DNA of 25,234 nt from an uncultured Chlorobiaceae bacterium (GCA_903917955.1 CAIXCO010000191.1:1-25234); one strand, 5' to 3'. Positions 1-8,149 are shown, counted from the stretch's first letter. The notes: generated from the sequence alone by a model not told the origin. Made by a program: numbers and translations.

Positions 1-26
1 ATGCTTGGAACTCATTTTTTGTTTTA

Positions 27-55
27 AAAAACCCCTTCATCAGGAGGGGTTTTTT
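27..55 (+). terminator. Intrinsic terminator of an upstream gene
   Basis: An A-rich stretch leads into ACCCCT, an 8-nt loop and AGGGGT followed by a run of T. The stem is extended by A:T pairs, so it could also work on the opposite strand. It lies 25 bases before the first gene and probably ends a transcript that enters from the left. Confidence 0.75.
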
Positions 56-80
56 TCTGATTTCATACAAACATGAAACT

Positions 81-1292
81 ATGGCACCGATACCCACAAC
101 AAGCTCGACAGTGTTTGGCGCGGCTCTTCTTGCGGCAGCGCTTGCGTTACCCTCAGTACAGTTTGCCTATGCTGAGGCTGCACCGGAACGGGGTGTTGTC
201 AGCTTGAAATACCTGAATTACCAGGATAGTCAGTCGGCAGATACTCCAGCAACTGCGAGCTTGTCGAGCAGGGATCGCATCGCCGTGAATGCGCTTTCTC
301 TCAAGGTTTTGATGCCTGTTGCCGGAGAATGGTCTGTAGGGGTCTCATTTATGGAGGATTCTGTTACCGGGGCATCACCAGCCTATCACTCATCAGGTTT
401 TCCTGCTAGCAAAAGTGATGTTACATCGGGAGCATCAGGGGAGTTGCGTCATTCGGTCGATCTCCAGCTTACACGATACTTTCCGCAGGGTAGCGTTACT
501 GCCGGAAGCAGCTATTCGACTGAGTCTGATTATATTTCACGCAGTTACTCTCTTCAGGGGAGCCTCTCTACCGAAGACAAGAATACTACCTTTACCCTTG
601 GCGGCAGCTTTACCGATGATACCATTGATCTCAACAAGCCGAATGTTGTTGCGTCGAAACAGCAGCTTGCCGATGAGAATAAGCGGGTTGTTGCAGGGTT
701 GTTTGGCGTTACGAGGGTTTTGACCAAGAGGGATATCGTTCAGTTTAACCTGGGATACTCCAACGGAAATGGTTATTACACCGATCCCTACAAGGATCCC
801 GATAACAGGCCGCGCGATCGCAACAATGTGACCGCATTGGGCCGATGGAACCACCATGTTGACGGCACTGACGGTACCGCAAAGATTTCCTATCGCTACT
901 ACTCCGACACCTTTGGTATCCAGGCGCACACCCTCGAAGCAGAATATGTTCAGCCTCTCCACAATGGATGGACCCTTGCCCCTTTGCTCCGTCTCTATAC
1001 CCAGAGTGAATCTGACTTTTATTTTACAGTCGCCGAGGAGAAGTTTGATGGAGAAACGCCGAAACCACCGACTACCGGGAGTTATTATACTGAAGATCAG
1101 CGTCTTTCAGCCTTTGGCGCACTTACCGTTGGGCTGAAGGTGAGCAAGCAGTTGAACCCGGATTGGCTGGTCGATCTGAAATTTGAAAAATACGAGCAGC
1201 GAGATGAGTGGAGCCTTAGTGGATCCTGCGATCCCGGCCTGGCAACATTCAATGCGAGAAGCATCCAGGTTGGCCTCTCCCGCAAGATATAA
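81..1292 (+). CDS. DUF3570-family outer-membrane beta-barrel-like protein
   Basis: A 403-residue protein. Residues about 11-30 form a hydrophobic segment ending AYA-EA, which looks like a signal peptide, although the n-region has no Lys or Arg. The mature part alternates short polar and aromatic strands, as in an outer-membrane barrel. Motifs I recall from DUF3570 are present: LKYLNYQDSQ near the mature start, SGASPAYH-like 'TGASPAYH', GYYTDPYKDPDNRPRDR, WNHHVDG, SYRYYSDTFGIQAHT, DQRLSAFGA and a C-terminal VGLSRKI. In other bacteria this family often sits near ApbE or thioredoxin-like genes, but those neighbours would lie left of the window. The function is unknown; a role in the outer membrane is inferred. 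The start at 81 is the only in-frame ATG before the signal peptide. An ATG at 73 is out of frame and there is no clear ribosome-binding site. It converges on waaA with 2 bases between the stops. Confidence 0.85.
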   Translation: MAPIPTTSSTVFGAALLAAALALPSVQFAYAEAAPERGVVSLKYLNYQDSQSADTPATASLSSRDRIAVNALSLKVLMPVAGEWSVGVSFMEDSVTGASPAYHSSGFPASKSDVTSGASGELRHSVDLQLTRYFPQGSVTAGSSYSTESDYISRSYSLQGSLSTEDKNTTFTLGGSFTDDTIDLNKPNVVASKQQLADENKRVVAGLFGVTRVLTKRDIVQFNLGYSNGNGYYTDPYKDPDNRPRDRNNVTALGRWNHHVDGTDGTAKISYRYYSDTFGIQAHTLEAEYVQPLHNGWTLAPLLRLYTQSESDFYFTVAEEKFDGETPKPPTTGSYYTEDQRLSAFGALTVGLKVSKQLNPDWLVDLKFEKYEQRDEWSLSGSCDPGLATFNARSIQVGLSRKI

Positions 1293-1294
1293 CA

Positions 1295-2584
1295 TTACCC
1301 CCTTTTTCGTTCGTCATGGCAGCGCTCCATACCCGAGGCTATTGCTGCCGTGGCGCCGATACTTCCTTGAACGAATTCTGCGGCCTTCATTCCAATCTTT
1401 TTCCTTTGTGCGCTATCAGTTGTCAGGGTTTTCAGTGCTGCGGCAAGCTCTTTCTGATTTTCAATGACTGTGGCACCGCCTGCCGCAACAAGGCCTTCTG
1501 CTTCGGGGGAGTTATGGTAGCGGGGGCCGAAGAGTACCGGGATGCCGTGAACTGCCGGTTCAAGGGTGTTATGTACATTGACGCCAAAGCCACCTCCCAC
1601 GTATGCTATTGAGGCGAGCGAATAGAGTTCTGCCAGGTAGCCGGCCTGGTCGATGATGAGGATCTGTCGTTCAGGATCGAATGTTTCGTTCAGGGTCGAT
1701 ACCGGCATAAAATCAAGGGATTGGCTTTTAAGCTCCCGGTAGAGCTGTGCCATCTTTTCGGGGTCGACTTCATGCGGCACCAGAAGAAGTGGGGGTCTTT
1801 CCTCAAGCTCCTGCCACGCGGGAAGCAGCAGCAGCTCATCTTTCTCCCAGACACTTCCGGCAACCAGTACCGTACGGTTTTTAAAGAGTGGTTTCAGGTG
1901 AGCAACCCTCTCACAGTTCCTGCTTCGCAAAAAAACCTGGTCAAACCTCGGGTCACCTGCCGTTTCAGCCTGCTGACAATTGAATATCTGCCGGAAAGCA
2001 AGCGTATCCTGCTCTGAAACGGTATAGATGCACTCGAAGAGGTGAAAAACGCTTTGGTAAAAACCCTTCAGCAGGGGGTTGAAGTAGGCTGAACCAGGCT
2101 GCAGTACCGCCGCAGCAAGGATCAGCATTACGCCGCATCGTTTTGCCTCAAGGAGATGGTTCGGCCAGAAGTCGTAGCGCATGAGAAGAAGCAGATCGGG
2201 CTTGATGAGCGAGAGCAGCCGTTTTGCGTTCTCCCGGGTGTCGGCGGGAAGGTAGAAGACAGCGGCAGCATCCGGGAAGTTTTGCCGGGCATTATAGCCC
2301 GAATCAGAGAAAAAAGAGACAAAAAGAGTTAGCTCCGAGTGCCTCTCTTTCAGCGCAGCAATGACCGGACGTGCCTGTTCAAATTCACCAACCGAGGCAG
2401 CATGGACCCATAAGCGGAAAGATGAGGGAGGGAGTTTTTGAATTTTTTGTTCCAGCGCTTCAAACAACCCTCTCCTTACCCTGAAAAAAGTCCGGAGCTT
2501 GGGGTGCAGGGCGCTGAAAAGTTTTGCTGTACCCAGAAGCGTAGGGATGAGCCGGGTGTAGAAAGAGAGGGCAAAGCCATTCAT
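1295..2584 (-). CDS. waaA: 3-deoxy-D-manno-octulosonic acid (Kdo) transferase
   Basis: A 429-residue GT-B glycosyltransferase that attaches Kdo from CMP-Kdo to the lipid A precursor at the cytoplasmic face of the inner membrane. The N-terminus has the usual short hydrophobic anchor (residues about 5-25). It is followed by WVHAASVGEFEQARPVI (about 59-75), which carries the family's conserved SVGE glutamate. The C-terminal half has the nucleotide-binding signature: an AGYLAELYSLASIAYVGGGF stretch, then HNTLEPAVHGIPVLFGP. The length agrees with family members (about 420-430). The start at 2584 is favoured because no other Met lies near the N-terminus. An extended -10 box lies only 10 bases upstream, so the mRNA may be almost leaderless. 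The gene stands alone on the minus strand and converges on the DUF3570 gene. Confidence 0.93.
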   Translation of the reverse strand: MNGFALSFYTRLIPTLLGTAKLFSALHPKLRTFFRVRRGLFEALEQKIQKLPPSSFRLWVHAASVGEFEQARPVIAALKERHSELTLFVSFFSDSGYNARQNFPDAAAVFYLPADTRENAKRLLSLIKPDLLLLMRYDFWPNHLLEAKRCGVMLILAAAVLQPGSAYFNPLLKGFYQSVFHLFECIYTVSEQDTLAFRQIFNCQQAETAGDPRFDQVFLRSRNCERVAHLKPLFKNRTVLVAGSVWEKDELLLLPAWQELEERPPLLLVPHEVDPEKMAQLYRELKSQSLDFMPVSTLNETFDPERQILIIDQAGYLAELYSLASIAYVGGGFGVNVHNTLEPAVHGIPVLFGPRYHNSPEAEGLVAAGGATVIENQKELAAALKTLTTDSAQRKKIGMKAAEFVQGSIGATAAIASGMERCHDERKRG

Positions 2585-2593
2585 AACGATAGC

Positions 2594-2602
2594 ATTATAT
2601 CA
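2594..2602 (-). promoter_or_regulatory. Extended -10 promoter element of waaA
   Basis: On the minus strand the sequence is TGA followed by TATAAT, a TGn-type extended -10. With a 17-base spacer the -35 would be the weak ATTACC (2617-2622). Transcription would begin about 7 bases after the hexamer, leaving only a few bases before the ATG at 2584. This is prediction only; sigma-factor preference in this phylum may differ. Confidence 0.4.
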
Positions 2603-2721
2603 AGAAAGATGCTGAAGGTAATAAAAAAGTCAACCGGTGCGCAGTGCCATGGCTCTCTTTTTTCGTGAAAAAGTTGTAACGTTGGTGGGTGTGCTTTTTT
2701 GACAGGACTATCAATCATCTC

Positions 2722-3147
2722 ATGACTGGCAGGTACTGGATTGTTGGGTTGCTTGTTTTTGTTTGTGCAGCTACTCCTCGGGGAGCTTCGGCGGGGAGGC
2801 CTCCTCATTCGGATTTTTATACTCCCTTGTTTGGCAGTGCTGACCGTAGAATGGTGCTTGATGTCATGCGCACAAAGGTTGCTGAACTTCACGGTTTTGA
2901 TGTTGTTTTTGTGGTTAAAAGGATGGAGATCTCAAAAGGGTGGGTTTGGGCACACACCCTTCCTCAATCAAAGGATGGCCGCAGCCGGTACGAAGATTTT
3001 TTTGCACTTCTCCATAAAAGTAATGGAAAATGGAGGATAGCTGAGATACCCTGTACAGAACCTGATAATGTGGAATGTGTCTATGGCCAAAATTATTTCC
3101 GCAATCTCAGGCAGCGTTTTCCCGGTATGCCGGATTTTGGCAAATAA
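2722..3147 (+). CDS. Small secreted protein of unknown function
   Basis: From the ATG at 2722 the product is 141 residues. It begins MTGRYWIVGLLVFVCAATPR and ends its leader at GASA, a good Sec signal peptide with an Arg in the n-region. The mature part is about 118 residues. It has a helical opening (RMVLDVMRTKVAELHGFDV), a beta-rich middle with WVWAHTLPQS, and a paired-cysteine tail (IPCTEPDNVEC), which suggests one disulphide. I do not recognise a named family. The pattern of helix, FVV strand, WVWA strand, FALL helix and GKWRIAEI strand recalls small NTF2-like or DUF4019-like secreted domains, but that is a guess. A GTG at 2689 would extend the reading frame by 11 residues. I prefer 2722 because it places the charged n-region directly at the start. 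AGGA at 2704-2707 is rather far away (14 bases) to serve it. Confidence 0.7.
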   Translation: MTGRYWIVGLLVFVCAATPRGASAGRPPHSDFYTPLFGSADRRMVLDVMRTKVAELHGFDVVFVVKRMEISKGWVWAHTLPQSKDGRSRYEDFFALLHKSNGKWRIAEIPCTEPDNVECVYGQNYFRNLRQRFPGMPDFGK

Positions 3148-3218
3148 ATTCGCTTTTGGTAAAAAAAAATGATACATTGCAAACGTTTTTAATGCGTGGT
3201 ATAAGATGCTAAGAAAGG

Positions 3219-3263
3219 ACGCAAGGAAATCCAGTGGTCGCAGTGACCCATAGTTTCCAGCGT
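3219..3263 (+). promoter_or_regulatory. Nested hairpin in the helicase leader
   Basis: Three nested complementary segments are visible. ACGC (3219-3222) pairs with GCGT (3260-3263), GGAAA (3225-3229) with TTTCC (3254-3258), and GGTC (3236-3239) with GACC (3245-3248), leaving a 5-nt loop. It lies in the 269-base gap before the DEAD-box helicase gene. Together with the terminator-like hairpin at 3368 it suggests a structured 5' leader. I cannot assign it to a known riboswitch class. The Chlorobi-RRM motif, known upstream of RNA-binding-protein genes in this phylum, is the obvious comparison, but I cannot confirm a match. Confidence 0.45.
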
Positions 3264-3367
3264 TTGTGACGATACGATGGTACTCAGCTTGTCTGAAGTT
3301 GCCCGGGTGTTTTCGGTTGATGAGAACTCTTCTTCATTTTTTTCTTTCCTGCATTGCTGCCACTCCT

Positions 3368-3389
3368 GCCTCGTACGAGGCTCTTTTTT
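3368..3389 (+). terminator. Terminator-like hairpin just upstream of the helicase gene
   Basis: GCCTC-GTAC-GAGGC is a perfect 5-bp stem with a four-base loop, followed directly by TCTTTTTT. It ends 27 bases before the helicase ATG and 15 bases before its ribosome-binding site. It could be an attenuator in the helicase leader or simply the terminator of the secreted-protein gene 220 bases upstream. The short stem makes it a modest terminator. Confidence 0.5.
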
Positions 3390-3416
3390 ATCAATGTTCC
3401 GGAAAAGGAAAATACA

Positions 3417-5219
3417 ATGAAAGAACAGCAATTAGTGCCGAAGGATTTCCTCGGCCTTCAACTCGCAGAGCCGTTAATGAGGGCACTTGCAGATGTCGGG
3501 TATGAAAACCCTACTCCAATTCAGGCACAGACAATTCCCCTTATTCTCAGTGGACGTGATGTTCTTGGGCAGGCACAGACCGGCACAGGAAAAACTGCCG
3601 CTTTTGCCCTTCCAATTCTCTCCAATATTGATCTTGACCGTGCCGAACCTCAGGCACTTGTGCTTGCCCCGACAAGGGAGCTTGCCATACAGGTTGCTGA
3701 GGCATTTCAGCGTTATGCCGAACATCTCAAGGGTTTTCATGTTGTTCCTATCTATGGTGGTCAGGATTACGGTATTCAGCTTCGCATGCTTCGGCGTGGA
3801 GTACATGTTATTGTAGGTACACCTGGTCGCGTTATGGACCACATGCGTCGCGGCTCGCTCAATCTCACCTCGCTGAAATGCCTGGTGCTTGATGAGGCCG
3901 ATGAAATGCTCCGCATGGGATTTATTGATGATGTTGAATGGATTCTTGACCAGACACCAAAAGGTCGTCAGGTTGCTCTTTTTTCGGCAACCATGCCCAC
4001 GGTCATTCGTCGCATTGCACAGAAGTATCTGAACAATCCTGCGGAAGTGACCATACAGACAAAAACCACAACGGTTGACACCATTCGTCAGCGTTATTGG
4101 ATTGTCGGTGGAAGCCACAAAATTGATATTCTGACAAGAATTCTTGAAGTTGAGCCATTTGACGGGATGCTCATCTTTGTGCGCACAAAAACCATGACGA
4201 TTGAACTTGCCGAAAAACTTCAGGCAAGGGGATATGGTGCCGCCGCCCTGAATGGCGATATGGCCCAGAACCAGCGTGAACGAACGGTTGAGCAACTTAA
4301 AAACGGAACATTAAGCATTGTCATTGCAACCGATGTTGCGGCACGAGGTCTTGATGTGGAACGCATCAGCCATGTGATCAATTACGATATCCCTTCCGAT
4401 ACCGAATCTTATGTGCACCGTATTGGACGTACCGGACGTGCTGGACGCACCGGCGACGCCATTTTGTTTGTCGCTCCAAGAGAGAAAAACATGCTCTACT
4501 CCATTGAGCGGGCGACCCATAGCCGCATTGAGCTGATGGAGCTTCCGACAACGGAGGTGATCAACAACAAGCGGATTGCAAAGTTCAATCAGCGCATTAC
4601 TGATACCATTGCCGCTGAAGATCTTGGATTCTTTACAAATCTCATTGAGCAGTACTGCCATGAGCATGATGCGTCACCAATTGAAGCTGCTGCTGCGCTT
4701 GCTGCGATGGTTCAGGGTGAAACACCGCTGCTGTTATCCAACAAGCCAGAAAAAAGGTCTCACGACGATCGCGATGGAGCCAGCAGAGATCGCGGTTTTG
4801 ACAGAGAGCGGAGTTCAGAGAGGGATCGTAGCCCTGCGAGGAGAAAAAGCAAGGGCGAGACCTATGGCGATGAAGGTAAACAGAGGTATCGTCTTGAAGT
4901 TGGCAGTGAGCATGGTGTGAAAGCGGGCAATATTCTTGGCGCTATCCTTAACGAGGTGGGTCTTGATCCTGAATCGGTCGGCCATATTTCGATCAACGAG
5001 AGTTACAGCACCGTCGAATTGCCGCAGGGTATGCCGGACAATGTTTTTCATGAGCTGAGAACCGTCAGGGTTTGCGGTCGTCAACTGCGGTTGAGCAAAA
5101 TGGAAGATGAGGAACGCGAGTCGCCTTACGGTACTAAAAAGAGTATTAAAAAGCCTTTTAAACCGGCAGGAAAAGAGACAGCATTCTTTACCGGCGCCAA
5201 AAAGAAGCGCAAGGGTTAA
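3417..5219 (+). CDS. deaD: DEAD-box ATP-dependent RNA helicase, CsdA/DeaD type
   Basis: A 600-residue helicase that unwinds or remodels RNA, typically in ribosome assembly, mRNA decay and cold adaptation. All core motifs are present in order: Q-motif (F11 and GYENPTPIQ), AQTGTGKT (53-60), PTREL (85-89), TPGR (135-138), DEAD (159-162), SAT (190-192), ARGLD (309-313) and HRIGRTGR (334-341). After a linker rich in Arg, Asp and Ser (about 465-500) comes a DbpA/CsdA-type RRM-like domain: RYRLEVGSEHGV, then GHISINESYSTVELPQGM. The tail is Lys-rich. The start at 3417 has AAGGAA six bases upstream. The frame is open further upstream, but that stretch contains the leader hairpin. The long structured leader resembles the situation of cold-inducible deaD genes in other bacteria, so control at the RNA level is plausible. 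Assignment to CsdA/DeaD rather than another DEAD paralogue rests on the C-terminal domain. Confidence 0.93.
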   Translation: MKEQQLVPKDFLGLQLAEPLMRALADVGYENPTPIQAQTIPLILSGRDVLGQAQTGTGKTAAFALPILSNIDLDRAEPQALVLAPTRELAIQVAEAFQRYAEHLKGFHVVPIYGGQDYGIQLRMLRRGVHVIVGTPGRVMDHMRRGSLNLTSLKCLVLDEADEMLRMGFIDDVEWILDQTPKGRQVALFSATMPTVIRRIAQKYLNNPAEVTIQTKTTTVDTIRQRYWIVGGSHKIDILTRILEVEPFDGMLIFVRTKTMTIELAEKLQARGYGAAALNGDMAQNQRERTVEQLKNGTLSIVIATDVAARGLDVERISHVINYDIPSDTESYVHRIGRTGRAGRTGDAILFVAPREKNMLYSIERATHSRIELMELPTTEVINNKRIAKFNQRITDTIAAEDLGFFTNLIEQYCHEHDASPIEAAAALAAMVQGETPLLLSNKPEKRSHDDRDGASRDRGFDRERSSERDRSPARRKSKGETYGDEGKQRYRLEVGSEHGVKAGNILGAILNEVGLDPESVGHISINESYSTVELPQGMPDNVFHELRTVRVCGRQLRLSKMEDEERESPYGTKKSIKKPFKPAGKETAFFTGAKKKRKG

Positions 5220-5247
5220 AATCCCCTGGTTTTATGTTTTTATTCAG

Positions 5248-5275
5248 GCGGGGATTGTTTCCCCGCTTTTTTTTT
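5248..5275 (+). terminator. Intrinsic terminator after the helicase gene
   Basis: GCGGGGA, a 5-nt loop and TCCCCGC, then nine T in a row. It is a strong seven-pair GC-rich stem, 28 bases after the helicase stop. It separates the helicase from the DUF2721 gene, which must therefore have its own promoter or depend on readthrough. Confidence 0.9.
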
Positions 5276-5291
5276 ACCCAAACAGGATATT

Positions 5292-5771
5292 ATGTCAGTT
5301 ACTTCGTTCAAAGAGCTTGTTCCTATTCTTCAAACCGCAATCGGCCCGGTCATTCTCATCTCCGGTCTCGGTCTTCTGCTTCTTACGATGACCAACAGGC
5401 TTGGTCGTATTATAGACCGCTCCCGTTCATTGCTCGACAATCTTGAATCCTATCCTGAGACCTACATCATCAGGATAAACAAGGAGGTTGCCATTCTTTG
5501 GAAACGGGCACGCTATATCCGTATTTCCATTCTGCTTGCCTGTATGACCTGCCTTGGAGCCTCAATGCTGATCATGATGCTGTTTCTCAGTGCGCTTATC
5601 AATATCGATTTACCGATGCTCTTGTCGGCTATATTTATTCTCAGTATGCTCTGCCTCAGTTTTTCTTTGCTCTTTTTCCTTGCTGATGTGAACATGACCT
5701 TGTCGGCCCTGAAAATAGAGATGGAGAGCCATGACAAGAAGAGGCTCATCATCGAGACAAAGGGATATTGA
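5292..5771 (+). CDS. DUF2721-family membrane protein
   Basis: A 159-residue integral membrane protein. It starts with the family's signature: VPILQTAIGPVILISGLGLL, then LLTMTNRLGRIIDRSRSL. Three hydrophobic stretches are visible (about residues 14-35, 76-99 and 106-130). Between the first and second lies a charged, probably cytoplasmic helix (DRSRSLLDNLESYPETY to WKRARYIR). The C-terminal part (KIEMESHDKKR) is again charged. No biochemical function is established for the family. The ATG at 5292 has AGGA at 5284-5287. The gene converges with xerD, leaving 13 bases between stops, and follows a strong terminator, so it is probably a single-gene transcript. Confidence 0.88.
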   Translation: MSVTSFKELVPILQTAIGPVILISGLGLLLLTMTNRLGRIIDRSRSLLDNLESYPETYIIRINKEVAILWKRARYIRISILLACMTCLGASMLIMMLFLSALINIDLPMLLSAIFILSMLCLSFSLLFFLADVNMTLSALKIEMESHDKKRLIIETKGY

Positions 5772-5784
5772 ACCCCGGAAATGG

Positions 5785-6699
5785 TCATCCCCTCGGGTGA
5801 AAGCTTTTGTGCACCTCTTTGATGAATGAGCGGTCGATATGCGTATAGATTTGTGTGGTGACGATTGAGCGGTGTCCGAGCATCTCCTGGACTGCGCGAA
5901 GATCGGCGCCACCCTCAAGAAGATGGGTGGCAAAGGTGTGGCGAAAGGTATGCGGGCTGATATTTTTTGTAATCCCGGCCATGATTGCATATTTTTGCAC
6001 CATGGTAAAGAGAGCCATGCGTGAAAGTTTTATGCCGCGCGAATTGAGAAAGAGGTAATCGTCAGAGTTGCGCTGCACCAGTACAAGACGAAGCTCCGAC
6101 TGATATTGCCGGATCCATGCGATGGCCGAACTGCCTACCGGCACAAGTCTCTCCTTTGACCCTTTGCCGAAAATCCTCACAAAACCTGCATCCAGATAGA
6201 GGCTTTGTTGTTGAATGTTGATGAGCTCACTCACCCTGACGCCCGTTGCATAAAGCAGTTCAAGTATCGCCTTGTCACGCAGATCGTATTTGCCGGGCGG
6301 GTTGATCGCCTCCGGGGCCGCGAGCAGCCGTACGGTCTCCTCAACCGTCAGGACGCTCGGCAGGTAGCGTCCCTTTTTTGGTTGATGAACGTGTTCCGCC
6401 GGGTTTGTGCCGAGTGCGCGTTCGAGCACCAAAAATTTATGAAAAGAGCGAATCGCGGAAATATTTCTCGCGATGGAGCTTGCTTCGAGCCCAATATCAT
6501 AAAGCTCGCCCACGAACTCCTCAACATGCTGGTTTGTGATTTTCTCCATGGTTATGGAGCTCCGCTGCATGAAGAGAAGGTAGCGCGTGAGATCGTTCTG
6601 GTACGACTCCCGGGTGTTGAGCGAAAAATTGCGATCAATGATCATATAATTCAGGAAACTCTCAAGAGCGCTCCTGTAGGTATGGCGCAGCATCTCCAT
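5785..6699 (-). CDS. xerD: Tyrosine recombinase XerD
   Basis: A 304-residue site-specific recombinase of the XerC/XerD family, which resolves chromosome dimers at dif next to FtsK. The N-terminal SAM-like core-binding domain (about 5-95) is followed by the catalytic domain. The catalytic residues are visible: R155 in ATGVRVSEL, a Lys in FGKGSKERLVP, H250-x-x-R253 in SPHTFRHTFATHLLEGG, H276 in LGHRSIVTTQIYTH and the nucleophile Y285. The length matches family members (about 300). The frame is open for 98 more codons upstream inside rsmB. I start at 6699 because the protein then begins at the usual place and AGGA lies eight bases before the ATG. The gene follows the rsmB stop by only 4 bases, so the two are co-transcribed. 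XerC cannot be excluded, but the local sequence looks more like XerD. Confidence 0.92.
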   Translation of the reverse strand: MEMLRHTYRSALESFLNYMIIDRNFSLNTRESYQNDLTRYLLFMQRSSITMEKITNQHVEEFVGELYDIGLEASSIARNISAIRSFHKFLVLERALGTNPAEHVHQPKKGRYLPSVLTVEETVRLLAAPEAINPPGKYDLRDKAILELLYATGVRVSELINIQQQSLYLDAGFVRIFGKGSKERLVPVGSSAIAWIRQYQSELRLVLVQRNSDDYLFLNSRGIKLSRMALFTMVQKYAIMAGITKNISPHTFRHTFATHLLEGGADLRAVQEMLGHRSIVTTQIYTHIDRSFIKEVHKSFHPRG

Positions 6700-6703
6700 A
6701 GGT

Positions 6704-8041
6704 TTATCCTCTTGTCTTGCGCAGTCGCTGGCAGAAGCCGCCATCAAATCCCGGATGCTCGCCTGGCAGGGTAAGGAGTGCGCCACACCCCTCATCGCCC
6801 TGTCGAAATGGTTCTGGAACACTCTCACCTGCCGGTTCAGCAATAAAATCGGGGTGCCGTCGCAGAAATGAGTAGATCTGCTGGCTGTTTTCCTCAGGCT
6901 CAATTGAGCAAGTTGCATAGACAAGAATTCCACCCTCATCAAGCAGCTCCGCCGCATGGTCGAGCAGCTCTGCTTGCAGTATCTGAAGCTCAAGGAGAGT
7001 TTCCAGGGTCAGTTTCCATCGCAGTTCAGCACGCCGTCCAAGCACTCCGGTTCCCGAGCAGGGAGCGTCGAGCAGGATGCATTCGGGACGGATGTCGGGC
7101 GTAAAGCTTCGGGCATCCTCTGCCACGGTACGGATAATGGTGATGCCGAGAGCTTCGGCATGCGACTCTGTTTTTGCAAGTTTCTGTTCATAGCGGTCAA
7201 CGGCGGTAATTTGGCCACTATTGTTCATGAGCTCAGCCATGAAGGTAGCTTTCCCTCCCGGTGCTGCACACAGGTCGAGCACCTTGCTGCCCGGAGTAGG
7301 ATTGAGCAGCAGGCAGGCAAGCGCCTGTGTCGGGTTTTGAACGGTGAGACGTCCGTCGATGACTGCGGGTTCAAAAGAGCTGAAATCCTTCGAGAGAAAG
7401 AAGCTTTCAATGCCGCACTCTTCGTGTGCAGCGTCCACCATTGTCGGGTCGGAAAAAAACTTCCCTGCTGAATTTTTTAATCGGTTAATTCTGAATCCAA
7501 AAGAGGGAAACTGGTTGTTATAGATGAGGGTGGCTTCACACTTTTGCAGCCCGTAAGCCTTGACCCACCGGTCAACGAGCCATTGCGGGTGCGAGTACTT
7601 GACGGCGAGCTGCTCTTCAGCACTTTTCTCTTTCAGCCACTCCTCAAGGGTGACGCTTTCGGGAGTGATTTTTCTCAAAACACCGTTGACCAGTTTCGAC
7701 ATGCGCTCACCTTTGTATTTTCGGGCAAGTTTAACGCATTCGTTGACGGCAGCCCAGTCGGGAACCTTACTGAGGAAGAGTATTTGGTAAGCTCCGAGGC
7801 GGAGAATGTTTTTCATGACCGACGCAGCCTTTTCCAAATTGTGGTGGTAGAACCGTCCGATAATGAAATCAAGCTGAAGCCGGTAGCGCAAAATCCCGTT
7901 GACCAGACCTGTGGTGAGTGCCCGGTCAATACGGTTCAGTGCGGAGTGCTGTAGAGCTTGGTGCAAAATCTGGTCAGATCGCTGTTTTCCGGTTTCAAGT
8001 GACTGCAAGACATGCAATGCCAGTTCTCGTGCTGTGGTCAT
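6704..8041 (-). CDS. rsmB: 16S rRNA (cytosine-967-C5) methyltransferase RsmB
   Basis: A 445-residue SAM-dependent m5C RNA methyltransferase. The N-terminal third (about 1-140) is a NusB-like RNA-binding domain (RELALHVLQSLETG, then RIDRALTTGLVNGILRYR). The Rossmann methyltransferase domain has LDLCAAPGGKA (255-265) for SAM binding, DAPCSGTGVLGRR with Cys328, and YATCSIEPEEN with the catalytic Cys378, the two-cysteine arrangement of RNA m5C methylases. The NusB-plus-methylase architecture is diagnostic of RsmB, and the length agrees. There is no obvious Shine-Dalgarno sequence before the ATG at 8041. It is the first gene of a two-gene unit with xerD and is divergent from metX. Confidence 0.94.
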   Translation of the reverse strand: MTTARELALHVLQSLETGKQRSDQILHQALQHSALNRIDRALTTGLVNGILRYRLQLDFIIGRFYHHNLEKAASVMKNILRLGAYQILFLSKVPDWAAVNECVKLARKYKGERMSKLVNGVLRKITPESVTLEEWLKEKSAEEQLAVKYSHPQWLVDRWVKAYGLQKCEATLIYNNQFPSFGFRINRLKNSAGKFFSDPTMVDAAHEECGIESFFLSKDFSSFEPAVIDGRLTVQNPTQALACLLLNPTPGSKVLDLCAAPGGKATFMAELMNNSGQITAVDRYEQKLAKTESHAEALGITIIRTVAEDARSFTPDIRPECILLDAPCSGTGVLGRRAELRWKLTLETLLELQILQAELLDHAAELLDEGGILVYATCSIEPEENSQQIYSFLRRHPDFIAEPAGESVPEPFRQGDEGCGALLTLPGEHPGFDGGFCQRLRKTRG

Positions 8042-8087
8042 GGGTAATCATTAAAAACAATTAAAATACATTGGCCCTTCAGGCTGT

Positions 8088-8116
8088 TTGTAAAATACTA
8101 TTCCCTGTTGTAGATT
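8088..8116 (+). promoter_or_regulatory. Candidate promoter of metX
   Basis: TTGTAA (8088-8093), a 17-base spacer and TAGATT (8111-8116) match -35/-10 hexamers reasonably. Initiation near 8122 would place the riboswitch aptamer some 25 bases into the transcript. Its position fits well, but the hexamers are not perfect. Confidence 0.4.
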
Positions 8117-8149
8117 AATCAGACTAAATGTTCTTTTCAAGATTTCAAG

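Noticed and set aside
73..81. Alternative ATG at 73 for the DUF3570 gene
   Set aside because: It is in another frame and gives a highly basic product without a signal peptide.
3181..3263. Similarity of the helicase leader to a GEMM (cyclic di-GMP) riboswitch through GGACGCAA
   Set aside because: The rest of the GEMM core, including the conserved GNRA loop and receptor arrangement, is not found.
3474..4295. 273-codon minus-strand frame inside the helicase gene
   Set aside because: It lies opposite the helicase motifs I, II and III, which are clearly coding on the plus strand; its product has no recognisable domain.
6205..6774. 189-codon plus-strand frame opposite xerD
   Set aside because: It is antisense to the recombinase catalytic region, with no family resemblance.
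6700..6993. Longer xerD start reading 98 codons into rsmB
   Set aside because: The extra residues do not resemble recombinases, and the internal ATG at 6699 has a ribosome-binding site and gives the normal protein length.
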